Below the pieces are notes generated by a model that saw only the letters and a list, made by a program, of their open reading frames with translations, made no database searches and had not been told where the DNA came from. A stretch of 64,000 nt of DNA from Rhizobium sp. WSM4643 (GTDB lineage Bacteria; Pseudomonadota; Alphaproteobacteria; Rhizobiales; Rhizobiaceae): assembly GCF_025152745.1 (NCBI RefSeq), contig NZ_CP104040.1:3162001-3226000 (forward strand). Reading direction: 5' to 3'. Positions 7,961-17,548 of this stretch are shown here, piece by piece. Position 1 is the first letter of the stretch. Each line of letters opens with the position of its first letter. The translations under genes and the position numbers were made by a program.

Positions 7961-8883
7961 CACAGCGCTTCCGGCTGATGGTGCTTGTGCCAGTGCTCGG
8001 CGATCTCGATGCGGCGCGGAATCCAGACTTTGTCGTGCTTCAGTACATATTCGATGAAGCGCTTCAACGCCGCCGCCCGGCCCGGGCGCCCGACGAGGCG
8101 GCAATGCAGGCCGACCGACATCATCCTCGGGCTGCCCGCCTTGCCTTCCTCGTAAAGCGTGTCGAAGGCGTCCTTTAGATAGGTGAAGAACTGATCGCCG
8201 GCATTGAAGCCCTGCGGCGTGGCAAAACGCATGTCGTTGGTTTCGAGCGTATAGGGGATGATCAGGAAGGGTTTCCCGTCGACGCCCTTCACCCAGTAAG
8301 GCAGGTCGTCGGCATAGGAATCGGAGGAATAGAGGAAACCGCCCTCCTCCTGCACCAGCCGAAGCGTATTGTCGGAAGGCTTGCCCTGATACATGCCATA
8401 GGGCCGCTCACCGGTAAGTTCGGTATGCAGGCGCACCGCTTCGAGGATATGCTTGCGCTCCAGATCCTCGGGAAAATCCTTGTATTCCAGCCAACGGTAG
8501 CCGTGGCTGGCGATCTCCCAACCGGCCTCCTTCATCGCGGCGACGGCCTCGGGGTTGCGGGCCATCGCCAGCGTCACGCCGTAGACGGTCGCTTGCACGT
8601 TGAGATCGGTGAACATCCGCCAAAGCCGCCAGAAGCCAGCACGCGAACCATATTCGTAGATCGATTCCATGTTGAGGTTGCGCTGTCCCGGCCAGGCAGC
8701 CGCGCCGACGATCTCCGACAGCAGGTTTTCGGAGGCCGCATCGCCGTCGAGGATCGAGCTTTCGCCGCCTTCCTCGTAGTTGATGACGAACTGCACGGCG
8801 ACACGCGCCTCGTCCGGCCATTTCGGATCGGGCGTCAGGCGCCCATAGCCGACAAGATTGCGCGGATAAGTCTCGGATACCAT
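7960..8883 (-). CDS. puuE: allantoinase, polysaccharide-deacetylase type
   Basis: The 307-residue product starts MVSETYPRNLVGYGRLTPDP with the ribosome site GAGGGTG upstream. It is the NodB/polysaccharide-deacetylase type of allantoinase (PuuE), not the AllB amidohydrolase type. Motifs seen include VQFVINYEEGGE, ASHGYRWLEY and IPYTLETNDMRF. It opens allantoin to allantoate. It is the first gene of the operon running leftward to 5499. Allantoicase and the urate oxidase gene are not in the window. Confidence 0.92.
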   Translation of the reverse strand: MVSETYPRNLVGYGRLTPDPKWPDEARVAVQFVINYEEGGESSILDGDAASENLLSEIVGAAAWPGQRNLNMESIYEYGSRAGFWRLWRMFTDLNVQATVYGVTLAMARNPEAVAAMKEAGWEIASHGYRWLEYKDFPEDLERKHILEAVRLHTELTGERPYGMYQGKPSDNTLRLVQEEGGFLYSSDSYADDLPYWVKGVDGKPFLIIPYTLETNDMRFATPQGFNAGDQFFTYLKDAFDTLYEEGKAGSPRMMSVGLHCRLVGRPGRAAALKRFIEYVLKHDKVWIPRRIEIAEHWHKHHQPEAL

Positions 8884-9010
8884 TAAATCACCCTCTGAAA
8901 AGACAGAGGAAACGGTAGCATCCGTAGCAGGAATGTCGAGCCGGAAACTGCGCAACGGAGTTCTGTCCGAACGCCGGCGCTCCGGCGCTAACCTTTGAGG
9001 CATTAGTTCG

Positions 9011-9718
9011 TCAGGCGATCCTGCGCGCGCTGACCTTACCCATCGGATGCAGCGAATGAACGCGGAAAGGGCCGCCCGTGCCCTCCTCGATCATCAGCGC
9101 CACGTTCGAAACCGTGACCGGCTCACTCAGGACAGGCTCGAAGATCGTCCGCAGCGCCGGCTCGATGCGCGGCATGTCGATCGCGTTGACGGGGCCTGTC
9201 ACCGGCATATGAAAGCGGAACTCTTCCATCACATAGGGATTGCCCCAGCGATGAAGGTTGGCAAACTGTGCCGCCGATAGCCCGTCCGGATCACTGCGTT
9301 CGATCTCGGCCTCGCTGAGCGGTGCGCGGAAACGATCGAATTCCTGCACGATCGCCGAGGCGAGATACTGGATCTGCTCGCAAGGCGTGCTCGGCAGCAA
9401 GCTGTAGAAATTGCCGAGCCGGGCGACTTCGATACGCGGAATCTGAAAGGGAACGAAGGTCCCGGAAAAACGCATCAGATCGCGCAGAAGTTGCGATTCG
9501 GACATGTCGTTGGACAGCTGAAATGGCGCTTTCAAGACGCCATGAAAACCGTAGCGCCGGGGCACGGCGGTATGGAAGGCGATCTCGTGAATACCGAGGC
9601 CACGAACTGCCGGAGGCTCCATCATATCGCCCGAAAACACGTTTCGGCCAAGCCAATTGGCGGCCACGAGCGACAACAGGTCGCTCGCCGGAGGCGTGAA
9701 GCAAATGGCATAGCGCAT
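9011..9718 (-). CDS. DUF1045 protein, 2H-phosphoesterase-like
   Basis: The 235-residue product starts MRYAICFTPPASD with GGAGGAAATTGC before the ATG. Two His motifs are visible: GFHGVLKAPF in the first half and FRFHMPVT in the second. They fit the paired HxT/S motifs of the 2H phosphoesterase fold. Relatives are found in phosphonate (phn) operons, where a cyclic phosphate substrate is suspected. No phn gene is nearby here. The gene lies upstream of and in line with puuE, with a 127-base gap. Confidence 0.8.
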   Translation of the reverse strand: MRYAICFTPPASDLLSLVAANWLGRNVFSGDMMEPPAVRGLGIHEIAFHTAVPRRYGFHGVLKAPFQLSNDMSESQLLRDLMRFSGTFVPFQIPRIEVARLGNFYSLLPSTPCEQIQYLASAIVQEFDRFRAPLSEAEIERSDPDGLSAAQFANLHRWGNPYVMEEFRFHMPVTGPVNAIDMPRIEPALRTIFEPVLSEPVTVSNVALMIEEGTGGPFRVHSLHPMGKVSARRIA

Positions 9719-9832
9719 GCAATTTCCTCCATCAAGGAAGTAAGCGCCGTTCAGATCCGGCGCTGTCGATGCGCAAGCAGATAGGTGATTTGCATGACAG
9801 AATAACGAAACGAAGCAGCGCCTAATTCACGT

Positions 9833-11011
9833 TTAACGTGAAGCCGCCGCGATGTGGCTTGAAATTGCGAAGCTTTCCGGCAGCAAAAATCCGCAGTCTG
9901 CATCGTCTGCGATTGATATCGCCGCCTCCGCCAGCCGGTGGGCGAGGCCGAAGCTGACTTTGAAGCCGCCGGTCAGCGCGATCAGGCGTGGATGATCGGG
10001 ATGGCGGCCGATCATCGGATCCCGGTCTATCGCCTTTGGGCGAAGCCCGGCCCAGCGCTCGACAACGGGGGCGTCGCGAAGAGATGGCACGATGCCGCGC
10101 GCCGCCTCGATCAGCATATCGAGCTGGGCATCGGTCGACGTCGGGTCGTCAAAACGATTCTCGCTGGTGCTGCCGATTGCCGCTTGCCCGCCCTCGTGCG
10201 CGACGACATAGAGCCCGTCGAGGAAGATCGTCGGCAGCGCCGGGTCGATATCGGCTTTCAATAACGCTGCCTGCCCCTTGACCGCCTGGCCGAGCGGCTG
10301 TTTCAGCCCCGGCGTCAGGACCTGCAACAACGGAAAGGACTGATGGCCGGCGGCCAGGATGCAGTGACTGAAAACGATGGTTTCGCCGTTGATTTCGGCC
10401 GTACCGCGACCGGGATCGAGGCCGGCAATCGCCGCATGCTCCTGGATGCGAACATGCTTTGCCCGCCGCAGGAAGGCGATGAGTGCTGCGATCAGCAAGC
10501 GGGGCGCAACGCGGGCGGCGAGTGTGTCGTGTACGAAGCCGCTCTCGCCGGCAGACGCCTCGATCCAACCGTCCATATCAAGACCGTCGAGCACATGCCA
10601 GTGGAAGCGGCGCTCGCCCGCCCGCCAATGGCGTTCGGCGTCCTCAAAATGGCCACGCGCTATTTTGTTGAGATGCGGCTTCGGCAGCGGGATCAGCCGT
10701 CCGGACCTGTTATACCCGGCGGAAAGCCCGGTCTCCGCTTCGAGCGCTGTGATCTCGGCTTCGAGCGAGACCAGCGCATCGAACTGGAACTGCTTCTTCT
10801 CCGACCACCGGTCCGGCATATGCGGCATCAGCGCGCCGAGCAGGCCACCACTTGCACCTTCGCCCAACCTGCCGGCGTCAGCGATTAGAGCACGGATTCC
10901 CCGGCGTTCGGCATGGACGGCCGCCCAGAGCCCCATGATGCCGCCGCCGACAATCAGCAATTCTGAGGACGATTGACCTGAGACCGGCTGAGGACTATCG
11001 GCTTTTTCCAT
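9833..11011 (-). CDS. FAD-dependent oxidoreductase, DAO family, MnmC C-domain-like
   Basis: The 392-residue product has an N-terminal Rossmann FAD motif LLIVGGGIMGLWAA, then ASGGLLGALMPH. The C-terminal RWAGLRPKAIDRDPMIGRHP and ALTGGFKVSFGLAH are typical of D-amino-acid-oxidase-like enzymes. It is divergent from mnmD. In E. coli these two activities are the two halves of MnmC, which removes the carboxymethyl group of cmnm5U34 in tRNA and then methylates it. This gene is the likely oxidase half. Its ATG shares CATG with the mnmD ATG. Confidence 0.8.
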   Translation of the reverse strand: MEKADSPQPVSGQSSSELLIVGGGIMGLWAAVHAERRGIRALIADAGRLGEGASGGLLGALMPHMPDRWSEKKQFQFDALVSLEAEITALEAETGLSAGYNRSGRLIPLPKPHLNKIARGHFEDAERHWRAGERRFHWHVLDGLDMDGWIEASAGESGFVHDTLAARVAPRLLIAALIAFLRRAKHVRIQEHAAIAGLDPGRGTAEINGETIVFSHCILAAGHQSFPLLQVLTPGLKQPLGQAVKGQAALLKADIDPALPTIFLDGLYVVAHEGGQAAIGSTSENRFDDPTSTDAQLDMLIEAARGIVPSLRDAPVVERWAGLRPKAIDRDPMIGRHPDHPRLIALTGGFKVSFGLAHRLAEAAISIADDADCGFLLPESFAISSHIAAASR

Positions 11012-11726
11012 GACAGACGTGAACCCCGATCAGATTGGCGCGGGCGCGCCGCAGCCGCTCGAATGGCGCGACGGCGATATGCCCTATTCCACCGCCTTTG
11101 GCGATCATTTTTATTGCCAGACCGATGGGCGGCTGGAATGCGGCCACGTTTTTCTCGCCGGCAACGGCCTGCCGGAGCGCTGGAATGGGCGGCAGAGATT
11201 CCAGATCGGAGAACTCGGCTTCGGCACCGGCCTGAACTTCACTGAAACCTGGCGGCAATGGAAGCTGCATCGTGCGAACGGCCAGCACCTGCATTTCATC
11301 TCCTTCGAACTCTATCCGATGCGCAGCGAAGAAATCGGCAGGGCGCTGTCGCATTGGCCGGAGATCGATGTCGAAGGCGGATCGCTGACGGCGGCTTGGC
11401 CGCAAGCGCCTGCTGGCACCGTCTCGCTGAACCTCGATTCTCAGACGACGCTCAGCGTGGTCTGCGGCCGCGCGCTCGATGGCGTTGCAGCAGCCAAACC
11501 CGGCTTCGACGCCTGGTATCTCGACGGCTTCGCCCCGTCGCGCAACAGCGATATGTGGTCGGAAGAACTGATGCGGCTCGTCTGCGAGAAAAGCGCAGTC
11601 GGCGGCACTTTCGCCACCTATGCGGCGGCCGGCTTCGTGCGCCGCAATCTCATCGCTGCAGGTTTTGCCGTCGAGCGCCGCAAGGGCTTTGCCGGCAAGC
11701 GCGAAATGCTCTGCGGCATCAAGTAA
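11010..11726 (+). CDS. mnmD: tRNA (mnm5s2U34) methyltransferase MnmD
   Basis: The 238-residue SAM-dependent methyltransferase contains GELGFGTGLNF (SAM loop), FISFELYPM, and WYLDGFAPSRNSDMWS, the signature of the MnmC N-terminal domain. It methylates the aminomethyl group on the wobble uridine of tRNA. Start codons of this gene and the divergent oxidoreductase overlap by 2 bases. Each gene's 5-prime control region must therefore lie inside the other gene, or one of the true starts is further in. Confidence 0.9.
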   Translation: MTDVNPDQIGAGAPQPLEWRDGDMPYSTAFGDHFYCQTDGRLECGHVFLAGNGLPERWNGRQRFQIGELGFGTGLNFTETWRQWKLHRANGQHLHFISFELYPMRSEEIGRALSHWPEIDVEGGSLTAAWPQAPAGTVSLNLDSQTTLSVVCGRALDGVAAAKPGFDAWYLDGFAPSRNSDMWSEELMRLVCEKSAVGGTFATYAAAGFVRRNLIAAGFAVERRKGFAGKREMLCGIK

Positions 11727-11770
11727 ACTCGGGCAAGTGCGATCGATTCAAACGGCTGAGTTGCTAACAG

Positions 11771-11789
11771 TTATCACTCTGTGCGATAA
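11771..11789. promoter_or_regulatory. likely ParD operator
   Basis: An inverted repeat TTATC (11771-11775), nine bases, GATAA (11785-11789) lies 20 bases before the antitoxin ATG. It overlaps the expected promoter region. ParD-type antitoxins usually repress their own operon at such sites. Confidence 0.5.
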
Positions 11790-11808
11790 TAGTCCGAGAG
11801 GAACCAGT

Positions 11809-12057
11809 ATGGCCAGCAGCGCGAATCTTGGACAGCAACTCGAAAACTATGTGAACGAACTTGTGAAATCGGGGCGTTACAACTCTCGCAGTGAAGTTCT
11901 GCGGGAAGGTGTCCGGCTTGTCGAGGAGCGGGAAAAACGGTTGATGGCGCTCGATCTGGCAATCAGCCAGGGGATCGCCGACGCGAAAGCAGGTCGCTTC
12001 AAGCCCATCAGCGATGTCGCCGCCCGCCTTGCGGCCAAATATGACGGCCGTTCGTGA
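11809..12057 (+). CDS. parD: ParD-family antitoxin
   Basis: The 82-residue product has an N-terminal ribbon-helix-helix: LGQQLENYVNELVKSGRYNS then SEVLREGVRLVEERE. A C-terminal tail wraps the toxin by family analogy. AGAGG lies before the ATG at 11809. The frame extends further upstream, but that part overlaps mnmD and has no family match. The stop overlaps the GTG start of the toxin. Confidence 0.92.
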   Translation: MASSANLGQQLENYVNELVKSGRYNSRSEVLREGVRLVEEREKRLMALDLAISQGIADAKAGRFKPISDVAARLAAKYDGRS

Positions 12058-12362
12058 TCGTCCTCATCACCGCCCAGGCGGAGGCGGATCTCGAACGTAT
12101 TGGCGACTATATCGCTGAGGACAATCCGCAGCGGGCGGCAAGCTTCATTCAAGAACTGCTGGAACGGTGTGAGCGTCTGGCCGAAACGCCGAACGGTTTT
12201 TCATTGGTTCCACGTTACGAACGCACCGGCGTTCGCCGCCGTCCTTACGGCAACTATTTGGTCTTTTATCGCGTTGGCGAGGATCGTATCGAGATCCTGC
12301 ATATCCTCAACGGCGCCCAGGATTTCGAGAGCATCCTGTTTTCCGAAGGTTCAAATCAGTAG
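12054..12362 (+). CDS. parE: RelE/ParE-family toxin
   Basis: The 102-residue protein of the RelE/ParE fold starts at GTG 12054, overlapping the parD stop (GTGA). Typical parts are AEADLERIGDYIAEDNP, then VRRRPYGNYLVFYRV and EILHILNGAQD. ParE proteins poison DNA gyrase, while RelE proteins cut mRNA; the close ParD partner favours ParE. The 3-prime end overlaps the end of the hybrid kinase gene by 7 bases. Confidence 0.92.
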   Translation: MIVLITAQAEADLERIGDYIAEDNPQRAASFIQELLERCERLAETPNGFSLVPRYERTGVRRRPYGNYLVFYRVGEDRIEILHILNGAQDFESILFSEGSNQ

Positions 12363-15300
12363 CTGGTGCGCTCCGGCTGCTGCTCGCTCGTTCCGAGCCA
12401 CTGGCGGATTTTTTCCTCGAGCAGTTCGGGACTGATCGGCTTCGACATGTAGTCGTCCATGCCGGCATCGAGGCAGAGCTCGCGGTCGCTTTCGAGCGCA
12501 TGGGCGGTGACGCCGATGATTGGCACTCGATGGCCTTGTCCCTTTTCCCGTTCGCGGATCGTCTGCGTCGCCTGATGGCCGTTCATGACGGGCATCGAGA
12601 CGTCCATCATGATGATGCGCGGCGTATACCGCTCCCAGGCGGCGACCGCTTCCTCGCCATTGTCGACGACGAGGAAGGAAAGACCCGTGCCTTGCAGGAT
12701 CTGCGTGAAGACGATCTGGTTGACCTCGTTGTCTTCGGCGACGAGCACGTCGACGAATTCAGCGGCCCTTTTCTGCGGCACGGGCGCCGGCCCCGGCACG
12801 ACCACTTCCGTCTGCAGCCGGGCGATCTCGGCCTCGGAGGCCTGTTTGACGCGGCTGGCGCGCACCACCTCGACGACGGTGTTGCGCAGCACGTTGGCGC
12901 GCGCCGGTTTCATCAGATGCGCATGGCCGTTCAGCGCCGCGAATTCCTTCTCCGTGCCCGAAATATCCATCGACGTCAGGAAGATGATCGGCAGTTCGAC
13001 GAAGCGGGAATCGGCGCGCAGCCGGCGCGCGACATCGGCGCCGTTCATATCGGGCATGTGATAATCGAGCACGACGGCATCGACGGTAATGCCGAGACCG
13101 GCCGCCGCCTCCAGGATCGCAAGCCCGGTGCCGCCGCCCTCGGCGGCAACGCCGTCGAAGCCCCAGAGAGACAGCTGCTCGGTGAGGATTCGCCGGTTCA
13201 CTTCATTGTCGTCGACGACGAGGATACGCGCACCCTGCACGTTGATCGGCAACGGCTTCGGCTCAAGGCGAGCGGCAGCCACCGCAAACGGCAGGTTGAT
13301 GGTGAAGACGGAGCCCTTGCCCCATTCGCTTTCGACGTTGAGATAACCGCCGAAAAGGTCGACCAGCCCGGCGGTGATCGCAAGACCGAGGCCGGTTCCT
13401 TCATGCCGCCGGGTCGACGAGGCGTCCACCTGCGAGAATTTGTCGAAGACCGATTCGAGCTTCTCCGGTGGGATGCCGATCCCGGTATCCTCGATACGGA
13501 TGCACGCCATGATCTCGCCGCCGGCGGCCGGCTCGAAGCCGACATCGACGAAGACATGGCCACGCTCGGTGAACTTGACGGCATTGCCGACGAGATTGGT
13601 GACAATCTGGCGGAACCGCCCGGCGTCGCCGATCACGGCTGCGGGCAAATCGGGTGCGGCCCGCACCAGGAGTTCGATGTTCTTCTCGGCGGCGTGCGAG
13701 GACAAGAGTGTCGCCACATCCTCCACCGCTTCGGTAATATCGAAGGCGGTTTTGCGCAGTTTCATCTGCCCGGCGTCGATCTTCGAGAAGTCGAGGATGT
13801 CGTTGATGATCGTCAGCAGCGCATTGCCGGATTTGACGATAATGTCGACGAAGGTCTTCTGGCGCGTATCGAGATTGGTCTTGGCAAGCAGTTCCGCCAT
13901 CCCAAGCACGCCGTTCATCGGCGTGCGGATCTCATGGCTCATATTGGCAAGGAATTCGGATTTGGCGCGATCGGCGGCTTCGGCGCGCGACAGCAACTGG
14001 CGCAGTTCCTCCTCGCGGCTCTTGAGCTCGGTGACGTCAGTGAAGAGCGCCACCCAGTGCTGCCCCTTGCTGACCGTCGCATCCATGTTTACCCATCGCT
14101 CGCCGTCGACATGGAAGACGGTGGAAATCGGCAGCCTGGCCGCGATATTGTCGCGCCAGCCCTGCAGGATTTCGGCGGCGGCATCGTGGAAATCGCCACG
14201 CGCCGCGCAAAATTCGAACATGCCAATCCAGCCCTCGCCGGTTTCGAGATAGGTGGCCGGAATCTGCAAGATGTCAGAAAGCGCCTCGTTGGACAGCTTG
14301 ATAATGCCGTCCTGAACGATGGCCAGGCCCTGTGGCATGGCATGGGTCGCGTCGCGCATCATCTCGCCGAGTTGTTCCAGCGCGGCGCGGGCCTCGTGGA
14401 CTTCATTTTCCCGCTCACGCACGGCCGTGATGTCGGCATAGGTGAGCAGGATCCGGTCGTTGGAGATACGGCGGCTATCGAAGATGACGGATTTGCCGCC
14501 CGCCCAGCCGAGCTCGATCGGCTCGGGCTCCTCGGTTTCGAACAGGTGCTTGCGGAAAGCGTAGATTTCCTCGGGTGTCTGCGTGCCGTCGTAGCGACCG
14601 AGCTCATAATTGCGACGGATGACGTCGATGAAGGGGCGCCCGTCAAAGGGGTCGTCGAGCGGCAGTTCCCAGATGCTGTAGAATTCGTCGTTGACGTAGA
14701 GGATCTGGTGATCGTTATCGAGGATCAGCACGCCGACCGGCAGCGAGCGCAGAATATTCTCGATATCCCGGTGCAGCACTTCTTCCTGCTTCCGCGCTTC
14801 GATCAGTGCCTTCTCCCGCTCCTTGAGCGGTGAAATGTCAGAAAAGGAGCCGACGACATAGGCTCGCCCATCCGCCGTCACGACACGCTTGACTCGCGAG
14901 ATCACGGGATGGATGCGGCCATCCTTGCTCGGCATTACGCCTTCCAGCTCCTGCGACAGGTCTTGTTCCAGCGACAGCCGGTTTTCCTGGTAGATCGCCT
15001 CGCCGCCCTCCGGCCCGAACATTTCATATTCGGTCATTCCCAGCACCCGCGAGCGCTGGTGGCCGCTGAAAGTCTCATAATACTGGTTGGCATAGACGAG
15101 GTGATGTTTCTCGTCGCGCACGAAAACTGCGACCGGCAGATCCTCCATGATGGTGCGCAGCAGGTCTCGTTCGTCGACGCTCGCGTGCCAGCTCGAATCG
15201 GTAGGGGCTACGGGTTTCCCGCCGTTGCGATAGGCGGCGTTGATGACCAGAGGCCGGCCGTCTTCGGCAAAAATGCCGATCGGGTGGTCGAGCTTTTCCA

Positions 15301-15733
15301 GCGCCTCGCGCACGCGGGCGAAATCGCCGGCAAGGCCATGATCGTCGGCGCCCTTCCCGTCTCCAAGGGCGCGGCGTGGCGTCTCGCGCACTTCGAAGAT
15401 GCCGAGCACATAGGCTCGCTCCGGCGATGGCGAAAAGCTTTCGATCTGGATACGCTCATGGCTGAGGCCGGCCGCATCAAAGCAGATGGCGTTTTCCTCT
15501 GTGCCGAACACCAGTGCGCGGCGCTCCTTGTCCTCACGATCCTCTTCTTCAGGACGGTCGAGAAGCTCGCGGCTGCGCCTGCCGATGAAATCGGAGATCT
15601 CGCGGCCGAGGAAACGGGCATAGGCCTCGTTGACGGCGATATAACGCAGCTCGCTGTTCTTCACATAGGCCGGGGTATCCAGATCAGCGATCCGGCGGCA
15701 AGCCAACTCCAGAAGTTCCCCGGCTGATTTCAA
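12356..15733 (-). CDS. PAS-containing hybrid sensor histidine kinase with two receiver domains
   Basis: The 1125-residue product has no membrane segment. Four PAS-like regions lie at about 20-115, 190-305, 320-440 and 455-570. HisKA follows with phospho-acceptor H600 (NMSHEIRTPMNG). The ATPase domain has NAVKF near 718, DTGIGIP near 749-755 and GTGLGL near 779. Receiver 1 has D890 and receiver 2 has D1044 with K1098. It probably senses a cytoplasmic signal through PAS and passes phosphate along its own receivers. The gene converges on parE with a short overlap. No cognate output protein is adjacent. Confidence 0.93.
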   Translation of the reverse strand: MKSAGELLELACRRIADLDTPAYVKNSELRYIAVNEAYARFLGREISDFIGRRSRELLDRPEEEDREDKERRALVFGTEENAICFDAAGLSHERIQIESFSPSPERAYVLGIFEVRETPRRALGDGKGADDHGLAGDFARVREALEKLDHPIGIFAEDGRPLVINAAYRNGGKPVAPTDSSWHASVDERDLLRTIMEDLPVAVFVRDEKHHLVYANQYYETFSGHQRSRVLGMTEYEMFGPEGGEAIYQENRLSLEQDLSQELEGVMPSKDGRIHPVISRVKRVVTADGRAYVVGSFSDISPLKEREKALIEARKQEEVLHRDIENILRSLPVGVLILDNDHQILYVNDEFYSIWELPLDDPFDGRPFIDVIRRNYELGRYDGTQTPEEIYAFRKHLFETEEPEPIELGWAGGKSVIFDSRRISNDRILLTYADITAVRERENEVHEARAALEQLGEMMRDATHAMPQGLAIVQDGIIKLSNEALSDILQIPATYLETGEGWIGMFEFCAARGDFHDAAAEILQGWRDNIAARLPISTVFHVDGERWVNMDATVSKGQHWVALFTDVTELKSREEELRQLLSRAEAADRAKSEFLANMSHEIRTPMNGVLGMAELLAKTNLDTRQKTFVDIIVKSGNALLTIINDILDFSKIDAGQMKLRKTAFDITEAVEDVATLLSSHAAEKNIELLVRAAPDLPAAVIGDAGRFRQIVTNLVGNAVKFTERGHVFVDVGFEPAAGGEIMACIRIEDTGIGIPPEKLESVFDKFSQVDASSTRRHEGTGLGLAITAGLVDLFGGYLNVESEWGKGSVFTINLPFAVAAARLEPKPLPINVQGARILVVDDNEVNRRILTEQLSLWGFDGVAAEGGGTGLAILEAAAGLGITVDAVVLDYHMPDMNGADVARRLRADSRFVELPIIFLTSMDISGTEKEFAALNGHAHLMKPARANVLRNTVVEVVRASRVKQASEAEIARLQTEVVVPGPAPVPQKRAAEFVDVLVAEDNEVNQIVFTQILQGTGLSFLVVDNGEEAVAAWERYTPRIIMMDVSMPVMNGHQATQTIREREKGQGHRVPIIGVTAHALESDRELCLDAGMDDYMSKPISPELLEEKIRQWLGTSEQQPERTSY

Positions 15734-16008
15734 AAATATCGCTCCCGCAATGAACGAAATATCGACTACAAAAACTATAACGCCAAGGCTTTTAACAAGG
15801 TTTTAACCATAAATTTCGACAGCGGAATTTTACAAGCCGGCTCACCAAGCTGAAGATAATCCGAGATTACCAGCCCCGGCTTGCTCGAGACTGAAAGGAC
15901 GCCGGCAATAATTTCTTTCGACGTTCGGATCCGTTGAAATCATGACGAAAATTTAATGCCGAAACGGCTTGTGCGGCCATTGCGCTGCCGCGATCCGGGC
16001 CGAGTCTC

Positions 16009-16033
16009 GGCATGGCTTTATGGAAGCCATGCC
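16009..16033 (+). promoter_or_regulatory. perfect hairpin in the leader of a small secreted-protein gene
   Basis: GGCATGGCTT and AAGCCATGCC pair perfectly around TATGG, 18 bases before the ATG at 16051 and just upstream of AAAGGA. It may control translation. The rest of the 317-base gap 15734-16050 shows only AT-richer promoter-like sequence near 15750-15810. Confidence 0.45.
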
Positions 16034-16050
16034 CATGAAAGGAAAATAGC

Positions 16051-16359
16051 ATGTCCGTTCTTCATAAGACCATGGCGACGGGCCTGATCGCCCTGACCTT
16101 TGCCGGCGCCTCGCTCGCCACCGCCACCACTGCCGATGCCCGTCCACGCGATGCCTTCTGGGGCGGCCTTGCAGCCGGCGTCGTCGGTGGCGCTCTGCTG
16201 TCGGAGGCCGCCCGTCCCGCCTACCCGGTCTATCCTGCTTACCCCTATTATCGCCCCTATCCGGTCTACCGGACCTATTACCGGCCGTCCTACTGCCACC
16301 TCGAATGGCGACACGACGATTGGGGCGACCCCTACCGCGTCAAAGTCTGCACGGAATAG
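16051..16359 (+). CDS. small secreted Tyr/Pro-rich protein with glycine zipper
   Basis: The 102-residue product has a signal peptide (about 1-30, ending TADARP) and a glycine-zipper-like GGLAAGVVGGALL. A Pro/Tyr-rich stretch from about 58 to 85 (repeats of YPxYP) leads to a C-terminal CHLEWRHDDWGDPYRVKVC with two Cys that could form a disulfide. AAAGGA precedes the ATG. Many Rhizobiales encode such small envelope proteins. The function is unknown. Confidence 0.75.
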   Translation: MSVLHKTMATGLIALTFAGASLATATTADARPRDAFWGGLAAGVVGGALLSEAARPAYPVYPAYPYYRPYPVYRTYYRPSYCHLEWRHDDWGDPYRVKVCTE

Positions 16360-16435
16360 AAGAAATCGCATCCGGCGCCGCTTGACCTCCCGGCGGCGCC
16401 GGTCCCATGCGTCCCCGGCGCAAAGGAGGATCAGC

Positions 16436-17548
16436 ATGCCGGAACCGCTCAAGAACCTGCTGCATGAAGCGTTGATCGCCGAAATGGCCGATCGAATCGC
16501 CGGCAATTCCCCGTCGTTCGACAAGGGCCGCTTCGTGACGCTAGCGACCGGTGGCCTTCAGGCGCTGGAACTGATGGAGCGATCGGCCCTGATCCGCGAC
16601 GCGCTGTTCTCAACGCTTCCCGACAATTTCCCGGAGGCCGCCGCCATTCTGAAGGTAAGCCTCCCCTCGGAAAGCAAGCCTGGACTGACAGGCTGGATGC
16701 TGCTGCCGGTCAATCAGTTCATCGCCGCACGCGGCCTTGATCATTTCGATCTCGGCCTCGATCTCTTGAAGGCGTTGACGCCGCATTTCACTGCCGAATT
16801 CGGCATCCGCCCCTTTATCCACCGCGACCAGCAACGCTCACTCGCAATCATTTCCGGCTGGGCCGACGATCCCGACCAGCATGTGCGCCGGCTGGCGAGC
16901 GAGGGAACGCGGCCGCGCCTGCCCTGGGCGATGCGCCTGCCGCAACTCGTCAAGGATCCGGCACCGATCCTGCCCATCCTGACTGCGCTGATGGATGATC
17001 CGGAGGAATATGTACGCCGCTCCGTGGCCAACAGCCTGAACGACGTCGCCAAGGACCACCCGGACCTGGTCGCCGCTTTCGTCGCTAGTCATATCGACGG
17101 CGCCTCATCCGAACGCCGCTGGCTGCTGAAACATGCCTCGCGCACGCTGCTGAAGAAAGGCCACGCGCAGGCGCTCGCCAATTTCGGCTTCGCCGCGGCA
17201 GCTTCGCTCGAATGCGAACTGCGGATCCGCAATGCAGAGGTAACGTTCGGCGAGGGGCTGGATTTCGAAATCCGCGTGACGAATGCCGGCGAGATCCCCC
17301 AATCGCTGATGATCGACTATGCCATCCACCATATGAGGGGCGACGGTTTGCTCTCACCCAAGGTCTTCAAGTGCAAGGCGATCTTGCTCGCTCCGGGGCA
17401 AAGCCATACGATTGAGCGTCGCCACGCGATGCGGCCGATCACCACGCGGCGCTATTATCCCGGCAAGCATCGCATTACCATCATCGTCAACGGCGCAGAG
17501 ACAGCATCGCAAAGCTTCGTTCTCGTCATGCCCTCAGACCCGGGCTGA
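16436..17548 (+). CDS. HEAT-repeat DNA alkylation repair protein, AlkC-like
   Basis: The 370-residue product starts at ATG 16436 with a strong AAGGAGGA. The middle is helical HEAT-like repeats: ISGWADDPDQHVRRLASEGT, then MDDPEEYVRRSVANSLNDVA. The last ~100 residues look like an Ig-type beta domain (VTFGEGLDFEIRVTNAG). That order fits AlkC, a DNA glycosylase for 3-methyl purines, better than the shorter AlkD. The role in alkylation repair is inferred from family. Confidence 0.82.
   Translation: MPEPLKNLLHEALIAEMADRIAGNSPSFDKGRFVTLATGGLQALELMERSALIRDALFSTLPDNFPEAAAILKVSLPSESKPGLTGWMLLPVNQFIAARGLDHFDLGLDLLKALTPHFTAEFGIRPFIHRDQQRSLAIISGWADDPDQHVRRLASEGTRPRLPWAMRLPQLVKDPAPILPILTALMDDPEEYVRRSVANSLNDVAKDHPDLVAAFVASHIDGASSERRWLLKHASRTLLKKGHAQALANFGFAAAASLECELRIRNAEVTFGEGLDFEIRVTNAGEIPQSLMIDYAIHHMRGDGLLSPKVFKCKAILLAPGQSHTIERRHAMRPITTRRYYPGKHRITIIVNGAETASQSFVLVMPSDPG

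Noticed and set aside
12500..14833. A 777-codon open frame on the plus strand
   Set aside because: It is antisense to the hybrid kinase, whose PAS, HisKA, ATPase and receiver motifs are unbroken. High GC keeps the opposite frame open.
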